A stretch of 64,000 nucleotides of DNA from Aureococcus anophagefferens (lineage: Eukaryota > Sar > Pelagophyceae > Pelagomonadales > Pelagomonadaceae), in the NCBI RefSeq assembly GCF_000186865.1, contig NW_008705608.1:6248-70247 (forward strand). Direction: 5' to 3'. Below are positions 37,264-46,455 of this stretch, one piece after another. How positions within the stretch are numbered: the stretch's first letter is position 1; each line of letters starts with the position of its first letter. The notes below the pieces were generated by a model. It was not told where the DNA came from and searched no databases. It worked only from the letters and a program-made list of their open reading frames with translations. The position numbers and the translations under genes were made by a program.

Positions 37264-38838
37264 ATGCACGCCTTCATCCCAGTGCTCTGCGCGCTGCTGC
37301 CGATAGCTCGCGGCGAGTTCGAGTCCTGGGACATGCACGGCGCGTCGAGCCTGCCGCCGCGCCACTACCTCGACGCCTTCTCGCGGCCGCACGTGCTCCG
37401 GCGCGTCTGCCTGCGCCGCGGCGGCTGCGCCGGCGGCGTCGCGCTCAGCGACGCGGAGGTCGCGGGCCTCCCGCTCGAGGACGTCGTCTTCGGCGACGGC
37501 CACGTCCGGCAGACCTACTTCGAGCAGCACCGGCCCCTCGCGGCCGTCCGCGGACTCTGGGAGAAGCCCGACATCGAAGTCCAGCGGCAGGCGGAGAAGG
37601 CGACGCAGCGCCGCTTGGAACAGGCCGCGAAGCAGCGGCCGTCGCTGCTCTCGCCGCGGAACCGGCGCCTCGCGCGCGGCGAGCGGCGAAAGAAACTCGC
37701 GGAGAAGACGACGACGGGCGCCGCCGTGCTCCTCGAAGACACACAACCGTGCTACGTGTCCGCCGCGAGCAACTGGACAACCACAAAATACCTCGGCGAG
37801 ACGCTCGACCTCGCTTTGCTCGGCGAGCGCCCGAACGCGTGGGTCGGCCGCGCGTCGACGGCGGCCGCGCACTACGATGCGGCGGTCAACTCCTTCGCCG
37901 TCGTGCGCGGGTCGAAGCGCTTCCTCGTCGCGCCGCCGGGCACCGTCGAGGACGAGCGCAGCTACCTGCACCCGCACTTCCGGCGGTCGCGGTCGCTCGC
38001 GGCCGCCGACGATCAGGAAGTGGTCGCGGCGGGCTTCGAGGCCGTCGACCTCGACGCGGGCGACGTCCTCGTGCTGCCGGCCTACTGGTGGCACCAGGTG
38101 TCGACGGTGGACGGCTTCTCCATCAGCGTCAACGCGTGGAAACGGCCGCCGCCCGTGGAAAAAGCGATGGCGCTCGCGAAGCGGCCCGACGACGTGCTCC
38201 CCTTCGGCGCGAACTGGGCCCGGGGCGACACGATCGCCGTGCTGGAGCGGCTGCTGGAGACGCTCGTCGCCGGCGTGCTGAGCGGCGTCGACGCCCGGGC
38301 CTGGCTCCGGCGGAAGCTCGAGCATCGCCTCGGCGACCTGCCCGGCATGTACCCGAAGCTCCTGACGGGCGCGACGGCGCGCCACTGCGCGCCGGCGAAC
38401 CGCGCGGCGCGGGCCGCGCGCGCGGCGGCGCTCTGGGACGCTCCGGCCATCGCGCCGCGCGTCGCGCGCGCGGCCGGCATCCTCCGCGGCCTCGACGATG
38501 CGCGCGTCCGCGCCGTCGAGCTCGGCAACGCCGTCGAGGCCGTCGCCCAGGCGGCCCTCGCGCCGGAGAGGAACGCGACGGAGTTCGCGCCGGGCATCTT
38601 CGAGTGCCGCGCGCGCCGGAGCGCGCGACCGGCCGTCGCGTTTTTGCTGTCGTGTTTCCGCGACGACGAGCGCGCGGCGCCGGCGGCGGCGGACGCGTCC
38701 TTCGAGGACGAGGACGCGGGCTTCGAGGACGAGGACGCGGGCTTCGAGGACGAACGGTGGAACGCGACGCCGGCGGACGCGGCCGTCGGCGCCGCGCCCG
38801 CGGCGGTCGGCCGCGTCGCGACGGCGTCGGAACTCTAA
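37264..38838 (+). CDS. JmjC/cupin-8 oxygenase with signal peptide
   Basis: Fe(II)/2-oxoglutarate oxygenase-like, 524 residues. The Fe ligands are H and D in AHYDAAVNSFAVVRG and the distal H in AYWWHQVSTVDG. The strand LDAGDVLVLPAYWWH is typical of FIH/JMJD6-class cupins. It begins with a signal peptide (MHAFIPVLCALLPIARGEF), so the enzyme acts in the ER or outside the cell rather than on histones. A basic helix (KATQRRLEQAAKQRPSLLSP) precedes the cupin, and three 7-residue acidic repeats (GFEDEDA type, 38700-38755) sit near the C-terminus. The substrate is unknown. Confidence 0.75.
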   Translation: MHAFIPVLCALLPIARGEFESWDMHGASSLPPRHYLDAFSRPHVLRRVCLRRGGCAGGVALSDAEVAGLPLEDVVFGDGHVRQTYFEQHRPLAAVRGLWEKPDIEVQRQAEKATQRRLEQAAKQRPSLLSPRNRRLARGERRKKLAEKTTTGAAVLLEDTQPCYVSAASNWTTTKYLGETLDLALLGERPNAWVGRASTAAAHYDAAVNSFAVVRGSKRFLVAPPGTVEDERSYLHPHFRRSRSLAAADDQEVVAAGFEAVDLDAGDVLVLPAYWWHQVSTVDGFSISVNAWKRPPPVEKAMALAKRPDDVLPFGANWARGDTIAVLERLLETLVAGVLSGVDARAWLRRKLEHRLGDLPGMYPKLLTGATARHCAPANRAARAARAAALWDAPAIAPRVARAAGILRGLDDARVRAVELGNAVEAVAQAALAPERNATEFAPGIFECRARRSARPAVAFLLSCFRDDERAAPAAADASFEDEDAGFEDEDAGFEDERWNATPADAAVGAAPAAVGRVATASEL

Positions 38839-38873
38839 GAGGGATGCGCCTAACATTTACCCGCCCGGGCGCC

Positions 38874-39410
38874 TCACAGGACCTCCGTGCCGTTGTTGTA
38901 CACGGTCTTGATGGGCACGTAGGGCTGGGACGCGCCGGACCGGAGGCGCATGCGGCGCCGCCGGTACCCCAGAAGCAACACGATGATGCAGCCCAGGACG
39001 GCGATGAACGCGACCTCGTTCCAGGAGCTCTTGGACACGTAGGACGCCTTCGTCTTCGTGACCGTCTCCTCGGGCTCCTCCTCAGGCAGCAGCGCCCAGT
39101 ACTCGCAGCCGTACTCGCACTCGCCGACGTGTTGAACGTTGGCGCTCGCGGTCTGGCAGTTGTTGACGCACTTGGCGTAGGTCGACTCGCCGTCGAGAGA
39201 CGTGCAGTACCTGCGGCGGGACGTTGCGACGTTTTTTTATTTCGGAGAGAGGCGCCGGCGCGCGGACTTTTCCAAGTTGACGATGTCCTCGCTGCTCATC
39301 GACGCGCAGCCTTTGGAACAGTAGTAGGAATCCGTCATCGTCGTACCACCGTAGATCTCTTTGCATCTTACGAAGCATGCCTCGACCTCCTCCTCGCAGG
39401 TGAGCACCAT
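38874..39410 (-). CDS. Cys-rich single-pass membrane protein, hypothetical
   Basis: Two exons (39256-39410 and 38874-39210), 492 nt, 163 residues if started at ATG 39410. The lumenal part has two Cys-rich motifs (CEEEVEACFVRCKEIYGG, YAKCVNNCQTASANVQHVG) with a second C-x3-C pair in each. One TM follows (EVAFIAVLGCIIVLLLGY) and then a short basic tail (RRRRMRLRSGASQPYVPIK). A signal peptide is not found, so an upstream exon near 39491 may be missing. The frame stays open to 39491 without ATG. Family not recognised. Confidence 0.5.
39211..39255 (-). other. 45-bp intron with GC donor
   Basis: Coding-strand GCGCCTCTCTCCGAAATAAA onward to CCGCCGCAG. It holds an in-frame TAA, so splicing is needed to reach the TM segment. 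Joining gives KSARRYCTSL. Confidence 0.6.
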
Positions 39411-39526
39411 CGTGAGTCGCTGCGCCTGTTCCGGCGGCGCCGCCGACGACGACGGTGGCCAATATATGACGAGGTCGATGGGGCAGCCCAATTAATTTAA
39501 GTTGAAGTAACTGTGGGGGCCAGACG

Positions 39527-40654
39527 ATGGATGCTGCCCCGCGCAGCCCGCTCCGCGAGCTGCGCGACGTCCTCGTCGCATCGAACACGTCGATCGAAAC
39601 GAGGCTCCGGTCGACGATACAGCTCCAGGAGCCCGCGGCGCTCGCGCCGCGCGTCGCGTCCGTGGCGACGGCGTCGTCGACGTCCGCCGCGGCCCTCGAG
39701 GCGACGTCGGCGCGCCTCGACCGCGTCGCCAAGCACGTGTCGAGCCTCGAGCGGCGGCGCGCGCGGCGCGCGCGGCGCGAGTTCCACGACGCGCTCCGCG
39801 CGTCCGTCGCCTACGAGCGGCTGCGGCAGCCGCGGAAGAAGCGCGTCGTCCGGCCGCCGAGGCGCGCGCCGTCGCCGCCGCCGAAGCCGCCCGCGGCGCC
39901 GCCGCCGGGCGCCGCGCCGCCGCCGCCGGCGGCGGCCGTCGCCGCGTCGCCGGTGAAGACCATGGACGAGGCGCTCGCGGCGCCGCCGCCCGCGGCGGCC
40001 GCGCCCGCCGCGGACACGGACGACGACTCGGAGGGCGGGCGCGCCGAGGACGACGCCCTCGCCGCCGCGCGCGCCGCCGAGCTCGCCCTGGCCCGCGACT
40101 CCGTCGCCGCGGCCGAGAGGGTCGCCGCGAAGGCGCCGCCCGCCGCGTCCGCGTTCGACCGCATGAGCGGCTTCCTCGCGCCCCTCGTCCGGGCCGTCGC
40201 GCCGGCGGACCCCGTCTTCGCCACGGCCGACGACGAGGAGGAGGCCGCGGGCTGGCTCCACCGCCGGGTCGGCCGGTCCTGGGACCGCCAGTGGGTCGCG
40301 CTCCGCCAGAACGACGTCGTCGGCCCGTTCCTCGAGTTCTCCCCGACGCCCGGCGCGCGGGATCTGGTCGGCCGCCTCGTGCTCAGCGGCTGCGACGTCG
40401 CCGCCGTCGACGACCACGACGGCGACCGCTTCGCCTTCAAGATCGCCCACGCGCACACGCAGGACTGCGTCTTGTCGAGCGTGAACCGGCTCACGCGGAA
40501 GCAGTGGGTCGGCGTGCTCACGCAGCTCATGCGCGAGCACGCCGTCAAGAGCCGCAAGGCCGACCAGCAGCTCGCCGGCGCCGGCGAGAAGCGGCTCCAG
40601 AGCGCGCGGCGGCGCCTGTCCCTCGCGGCCGCGCGCGCCGCGCAGCACGCGTAG
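39527..40654 (+). CDS. PH-domain protein
   Basis: A 375-residue single-exon protein. The C-terminal PH domain runs from GWLHRRVGRSWDRQWVAL to LTRKQWVGVLTQLMREHAV, with a strand FAFKIAHAHTQDCVLSS in between. The N-terminal half is a coiled coil (SARLDRVAKHVSSLERRRAR) and a Pro/Ala-rich linker. A phosphoinositide-binding adaptor is the likely class. It starts 116 bp from the divergent Cys-rich membrane gene. Confidence 0.7.
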   Translation: MDAAPRSPLRELRDVLVASNTSIETRLRSTIQLQEPAALAPRVASVATASSTSAAALEATSARLDRVAKHVSSLERRRARRARREFHDALRASVAYERLRQPRKKRVVRPPRRAPSPPPKPPAAPPPGAAPPPPAAAVAASPVKTMDEALAAPPPAAAAPAADTDDDSEGGRAEDDALAAARAAELALARDSVAAAERVAAKAPPAASAFDRMSGFLAPLVRAVAPADPVFATADDEEEAAGWLHRRVGRSWDRQWVALRQNDVVGPFLEFSPTPGARDLVGRLVLSGCDVAAVDDHDGDRFAFKIAHAHTQDCVLSSVNRLTRKQWVGVLTQLMREHAVKSRKADQQLAGAGEKRLQSARRRLSLAAARAAQHA

Positions 40655-40715
40655 CGCGCGCGGGTGACATCGAGTTACTGGCGAATTGGCGGGGCACAGA
40701 CGCCCCCCACGAACA

Positions 40716-43700
40716 CTAGTTCGGCGCCGGCGCCTTGGGGAGCTTCTTCGGCGAGTCCGGGTCCGACGGGTGGAGCTCGGGCTCCGCGGTCCGCGGCGCC
40801 AAGTAGGGCACCTTGAGGTGCGCGAGCAGCACGTCCAGCTTCGCGTTCGTCTCGCGCTGGATGTGCTCGACGCGCGCGACGCGCTGGAGCACGGTGCCGC
40901 CCGAGACCTCGTCGAGCTCCGCCTGGCGCGCCTGCTGGTCGCCGATGAGGTCGATGGTCATCATCTTCTGCCACGACGTCGTGATCGCGTTCACGGACCG
41001 CTCGAGCTCGAGCCCGGACCACTTGTTCCGCTTGAAGCGGTTCTCGACGTAGTCCGCGCGCACGGCGTCGTAGTTGCAGCAGTAGGTGCCGTCGTCGCAG
41101 ACGCGGCACACGGTCGCCTCGGCCTCGGCGCGCTCGAGGAAGCAGCCGTCCTCCTTGATGCGCACGCGCGCGCCCGGCGAGTGGCGGCTCGAGATCTGCT
41201 CGCGCTTGACCACGAGGTCGATGTTCTGGAAGGACACCTCGAGGAAGCCGTCGTCGCGGACGTCGATGACGCGCGCGCGCTGCGGCGGCAGGCCGACGTC
41301 GAAGCGCGCGTAGACGAGGTCGCCCTTGGCCGTCGGCGGCCCCGACGCCGCGACCTTGGACTTGGACGGGCGCTTCGCCCGCTGGGCCGTCGACGGGCGG
41401 CTCTCCGGCGGCGCGTCGCCGTCGAGCTCCTCGGGCGTCGCGGTGACCGTGCCCGGCGCGCAGATGTGGCGCGTCCGCGGGAGGCGCACCTCGTAGGTCG
41501 ACGGCGTCAGCCGGCGGTCGCTGCCCATGCTCGACGTGTAGAAGACGTCGACGATGTCCGCGGGCCGCGGGCCGCCCCCGAGATCCACGTAGACCTTCTG
41601 CCCCGTCGTCCACTCGGACTCGTCCGTCGTCGGCGGCAGCGGCGTCACGATGGACGTCTCCCGGACGCCGTCGGCGCGCCAGCGCAAAGGCTTGAAGTTC
41701 TTGTAGAGGTTGAAGAGGTTCTTGTCGCGCTCCTTCTCGGACGCGCGCTTGATGCGGTTGTCGAGGTGCACGGACTTGCGCCGCTCGTGCGCGTCGACGG
41801 CGCGGTAGTGGCGCTTCAGGGCCAGCTTCTGGCAGAGGTAGGCCGCGTTGTAGTAGCGGATGCGCGCCTTGCGCTCCTGGACGGCGAAGGCGCCCGTGCG
41901 GTAGACGCCGAGCTTGAAGAGCTGCCAGCCTGTGTGCAAATCAACCACTGGTTTGGGTGGTCCTGACCAAACTTCAGAATTCTCTAGCTCGGTCAAATCG
42001 AAGTCGATTCGGCTGATCTTTGGACGAATCGATTGCTCTCGTCGAGTTCTCGAAGCACAGCCGAAAAGGTTACGTCAAAACTGTCGCATACGCTCACATT
42101 GAAGTCGAGGTGAAGATTTGAATTCCACACAGCTGCCAGCCCGCGAGCTTCCGCGTCGCCGCGAGCAGCTTCGGGCACGCCTCGGGCGTCATGATCTTCT
42201 CCAACGTTTCTGCGGAAATAGCATTCACAAAGACGTGGCCGATGGCCGCGACGTCGAAGGCCGACGGCATCTGCGCGCCGACGAGCGAGTGGATGATCTC
42301 GACGCCGATGACGTCGTGGTTCCGCGCGCTGAGGAACTCGCCCGTGGACAGCCCCTCGCTCAGGCCGTCCTCGGTCTCGCCGCCGACCTTGTCCACCTCC
42401 TCCTCGTCGCCAAAACCCAACTTCGCGCGCATGCGGAACGCGGAGCCCTCGAACATGAGGAAGAGCGAGTCGTTCATCGCGCCGCCGCGGACGATGAACT
42501 CCTTCGCCGCGAAGAGCCGCGGGATCAGCGCCAGCGAGATCTCCGTGACGAGCACGTTCGACTCGCGGTTCGCGGCCTCGAAGCGCCGCAGCCAGGGCGA
42601 GTCGAGCGGCAGCCGGAGCCGGTCGTGCGCGACGCCCGCCTCGACGTCGGGGCCGCCGTCCCAGCGCTCGCCGTAGAAGACGGTGTACTTGAGGCACTTG
42701 TCGAGGCTCAGCAGGCGCGCCTGGAGCTCGCCGTGGGCGCTGAACTCGACCTCGTCGGGCGCGACGACGACGAGCGTGCCCACGGCCATGCCCGACGTCG
42801 TCCGCACGACCGTGTTCAGGAACGGCAGCTTCGACACCCAGTCGCCGAGCTCCTCCTTGGCGACGGCGCGCTGGAGCGCCGGCGATAACGATTGAAGCAT
42901 CTCCCGGTGGTACATCTTGCGGAAGAGGCCCTCGGAGTTGATGTAGTACTCCCTCAAATGCTTCTGGAGGCCCTTGTTGATGTTCCGCTCGAGCATGTAC
43001 TGGTTCAGGTTGTCCATGGACGTGCGGTAGTCGTTGAGCGCCGGGTCGAAGTTCGTCAGCACGTTGGCGATCTCGCCGATTAAAAAGGCCGTCATGACCA
43101 TGCCGGAGAGCATGATGAGGAAGCCGAGGAACGACTCGCCGAACGTGACGCTCTCGCTCTCGCCGCCCATGGCCTTGGCAGCCCATTCTAAAGCCGCGAC
43201 GTACTCGAACCAGAGCCCCTTCTTCCGGTAGCGCACGGTCGCGAGCCAGCAGTCGCCCTCGCTGTCCGTGTTGTACCAGTCCGGCGGGTCCGCGCCGGGA
43301 ATATCGGGGGACGACGCGTAGTACTTGACGCAGTCGGGCGTGTCGCCGATGAGGCGGATCATGCAGGCCCAGAGGTGGGTGATGACCACGATCAACAGCG
43401 TGTACTTGATCATGGTCATGACCTTGAAGGAGATGTTCACCGTCGACGCGAGCCGCGCGACGAGGCGTCCAAATCTTAAAACTCGCAGCAGCTTCGGCAG
43501 CCGCAGGAGCTTCACCATCTTCAAAGCCCCCGACGCGTTGGAGTCGCAAGAAAAAATCCGCATGCGCGCTGGCTGGAACTTGGCGGCGATCAACGTCTCG
43601 AAGGGCAGGCAGGACACCAAATCCAGGAAGAACCACCCGCGGAAGTAGCGCTTCGCGACGCGGCCGTAGGACACGATCCACTTCGCCCGCTCGTGGTCGA

Positions 43701-44277
43701 AGAAGGCCGTGTTGAAGTTCAGCAGCACGTCGGCCCAGAAATACAGGTCCACGATCAAATTCGGCGCCAGCAACGAGCAGCCCCGGTGCACGAACGCGAT
43801 CTCGAACGGCGTGACGACGGCGACGTACGCCAAAAACGGCACCATGGACACGGACCAGCCGTTGAAGAAGAAACTGTTCGGGTTCGTCATCCAGGAGTGC
43901 TTCGGGAAGGTGATCTCCTGCTTCGCCCGTCGCACCATGGGCGGCAGCGCGGTGTGCTCGACGCCCCGGACGAGGCGCGCCGCGCGCTCGTAGCACGTCC
44001 GCGCGCCCGCTTTCGCGCGCGAGGACATCTTCGACGGCGACATGGCGTCGGACAGGGGCGCGTAGGGCGACACCTGCCGCGACTTCCTCATCCACTTGCC
44101 CTTCTTCTTGTCGAAGGTGCCGAGCTGCTCCTCGTTCGGCTCACTGTTGCTGTCGAAGGTGTCGAGGAGGAGCGCGTTGGACTCGCTCCGGTCCATGCGC
44201 CGCGCGCTCGCCTTGGGCGTGCCGGGGCTCTTCGGATTCGGCGGGAGCGGCGACGTCGTCGGCGGCGCCGCCGCCAT
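40716..44277 (-). CDS. Cyclic-nucleotide-channel-like 6TM protein with Tudor-like tail
   Basis: Two exons (intron 41930-42140), 3351 nt, 1116 residues. S1 near 143-165, S2 175-195 (DLYFWADVLLNFNTAFF), S3 211-231 (GWFFLDLVSCLPFETL), S4 253-280 (MVKLLRLPKLLRVLRFGRLV), S5 289-310, S6 about 390-410 (GMVMTAFLIGEIANVL). The pore region reads EWAAKAMGGESESVTFGE and has no GYG filter. After a C-linker (YMLERNINKGLQKHLREYY) comes a cyclic-nucleotide-binding-like domain with a large insert. The last 250 residues contain two SH3/Tudor-like barrels (GDLVYARFDVGLPPQRARVI, GARVRIKEDGCFLE), an unusual fusion for a channel. The start is the first ATG. Confidence 0.8.
41930..42140 (+). mobile_element. Introner family A (intron, 211 bp)
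   Basis: Coding-strand duplication GCTGGCAG. Antisense to its gene. GC donor, GCACACAG acceptor; restores LAGWQLFKLG between the nucleotide-binding-like domain and the tail. Confidence 0.92.
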
Positions 44278-44668
44278 GAGCGCTCCGGCGCGCGACGGGC
44301 ACCGGGGCCGCCGGCGGGGGCTGCCCCGGCGGTGGGTCGCCGCGGCGCGGCGCGCTGGGCGGCACGAAAGGCCACTGGAGCGCGGCGCGCCGCGGAGGCC
44401 TCGAGCGCGGCGGCGGCGGCCGGTGCGACGTCGGATGCCGCGCCGCGCGTCCGACCGCAGCGTACCGCCCGCCGACCTTTTGCACTCGACGCGTTGAGAC
44501 TCGAAGCGCTTCCCTTCAATCCATAGGATTTATAAAGGAAATGTAAACTAAAGCCTCCGGGCTGCTTCGCTTTGGCGGCGTCACGCAAGTGGCAGCCTTC
44601 AGCCTCCTCCGCGGCTCGACGCGGCCGGGTGCACGCGAGCTTCGACGCGCGTCGTCGCCGCAGCGGCC
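44278..44668. other. Divergent intergenic region
   Basis: 391 bp between two start codons, with an AT-rich patch TTTATAAAGGAAATGTAAAC near 44530. I see no gene here. Confidence 0.5.
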
Positions 44669-45585
44669 ATGGAAGGCGAAGCGCTCGTGCCCGGCGCTCG
44701 GCCGCCGGAGGCGGCGCCGGCGAGGAGGCGCCTCGCCCCCGTGGTCGCGGGCCTCGCGACGGCCTGCGTCGTCGGCGCCGCGCTCGCCTCGCATCCGCGG
44801 GTGAGGACGACCGCTCTAAACGTGGTGACCCACTGCCCGAAGTCGACGTGCTACAGCTGCACGAACGGCAACCCGGGCGTGCCCGAGAAGTACGCGAACG
44901 GAGAGTGGGGCACAGGGCAGCAAAAGGGTGATTCAACGTCGCTTCAACGTGAGTGTTCCGCGCGCGCGCGTTTCAAAAACAGCACCCACGCTTCGAGAGC
45001 GCTCCGAGAGATGATCGCTCGTCCAAAAATCAGCCGAAACGAGCGGAAAACGACCGAGATAGGAGCCTTTGAAGTTGGGAATTTCGCACCCTTTTGCTGC
45101 CCAGGTGGGGCAACATCACGGGCGGATGGTACGTCTTCGCCCAGAACGCGGAGCAGGACCAGCTCGACTGCGACCGCTTCTCCTTCCTCGACGACGAAAA
45201 AATTCTCCACGAGGAGCAATTATATTACGGAACGCCGACGGAGACGACGTACTGGTTCAACGTGACGTCGAAGCGCTACGACGACACCACGGGCATGTGG
45301 CTCAACGAGCACTCGAGCGACAGAGCGTGGAGCTTGGTCTGGCTCGTCGGGACGTACAAGGGCAGCCGCTACTTTGGGTGGTACCACTGCGGCGACGCCG
45401 CGGGCTTCACGAAGCGCGGCGAGGCCTTCGTCATGAAGGACGACCTCCACTGGGACGACGCGCTGCTCCGCAAAGTGAAGAAGAAGATGAAGAAGGCGGG
45501 CCTGCTGGACGCGTCGGCGTCGACGTTCTCCGAGGCGCGGCAGACGCGGAAGAGCTGCGACTACACGTTCCCTTCCTTAGCATAA
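44669..45585 (+). CDS. Violaxanthin-de-epoxidase-like lipocalin, membrane-anchored
   Basis: Two exons (intron 44905-45104), 717 nt, 238 residues. An N-terminal TM (LAPVVAGLATACVVGAALA) is followed by a short Cys-rich segment (HCPKSTCYSCTNGNPG). Then comes a lipocalin barrel of the VDE/VDL type: GGWYVFAQNAEQDQLDCDRF corresponds to the GxWY...DCQ start, and WLVGTYKGSRYFGWYHCG to the later FVYYRG strand. Helix LLRKVKKKMKKAGLL ends the barrel. De-epoxidation of xanthophylls is only a suggestion: the Cys-rich domain of true VDE is shorter here and the leader is a plain TM anchor. The intron falls in the lipocalin GxW turn. Confidence 0.55.
44905..45104 (-). mobile_element. Introner family B (intron, 200 bp)
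   Basis: Perfect duplication GTGGGGCA. Ends CAGGGCAGCAAAAGGGTG and CACCCTTTTGCTGCCCAG are full inverted repeats. GT donor; antisense; restores NGEWGNITGGW. Confidence 0.93.
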
Positions 45586-45614
45586 CAAATTTATTTTAGC
45601 GACGCGGGGGGACG

Positions 45615-46406
45615 TCAGAGGAGGGACCGGCTCCGCCGGAGGTTCGCCTCCTGGCGCGCGAGGTTCTGCTCGCGGATGGACCGGCGCGCGCCGGGGTTGA
45701 CGAGCGCGGCCCAGGCGCGCGACGACTTGTCGGAGAAGACGCTGCCCCGCGAGTCCGGCGCCGACTCGTCCTCCTTGCGGCGCACCTCGTGGTTGTAGTT
45801 CGGGTAGAGCTCGCGGCTCGGCGGCCGGTCGAAGTCCGTGAGGAAGGACGTCTGGAGCTGCTTCCGCTTCGCCGCGGCGTCCGCGACCTCGCGCGTGAGG
45901 CCGTCGTCGCTGCGCCGGTCATTTCGCCGCGTCTCCTGCTCCAGCAGGCGCGTGACGGCCTCGAACTCGGCCTCGATGTCCCGCTCGTCGAGGGTCGCGG
46001 TCTCGCCGCCGTCGCTCTCGTAGTCGCAGCGCCGCCCCGGCGAGCCCTGGAGCGGCGGCGGCGGGGGCGGCGGCGGCGCCGGGTCGCCGCCCGCGAGCCG
46101 GAGCTCGGCGGCCTGCATCCAGGACGGCTTGATGATCGCGGGCTCGCTCGCCGACGGCTCCAGGGACCGGCCGCCGAGGCGGCGCCGGCCCGAGTCGGCC
46201 AGCGATTGGCGGCGCACGGGGCTCGACGGCTCGACCATCGCTTCTCGACGCGTCGCGCCGCCGCCGCGACGGGGGGGCTCAGCGCCGGGGGCTCCCCGCG
46301 GGGACGGAGCTCCAGAAGGACGGACGCGGCCGGGCAGCCCCGGAGCCCGGTGCCCAAACCCACGATGCAAATCGGTGCCCGACATGTTGAACCTCGTGTC
46401 ATTCAT
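45615..46406 (-). CDS. Disordered protein, hypothetical
   Basis: A 263-residue single-exon protein. It is mostly Pro/Arg/Ser-rich, with a run of nine Pro, an acidic helix (DERDIEAEFEAVTRLLEQET) and a basic C-terminal helix (REQNLARQEANLRRSRSLL). No family recognised. It lies downstream of and in the same direction as the TMEM184-like gene, with 49 bp between stop and ATG, the only same-strand pair in the last 40 kb. Confidence 0.5.
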   Translation of the reverse strand: MNDTRFNMSGTDLHRGFGHRAPGLPGRVRPSGAPSPRGAPGAEPPRRGGGATRREAMVEPSSPVRRQSLADSGRRRLGGRSLEPSASEPAIIKPSWMQAAELRLAGGDPAPPPPPPPPLQGSPGRRCDYESDGGETATLDERDIEAEFEAVTRLLEQETRRNDRRSDDGLTREVADAAAKRKQLQTSFLTDFDRPPSRELYPNYNHEVRRKEDESAPDSRGSVFSDKSSRAWAALVNPGARRSIREQNLARQEANLRRSRSLL

Positions 46407-46455
46407 GTTGAAGTGATCCTAGATCTCAAAACCCGCGCGTAAACCGGCCCGCCCC

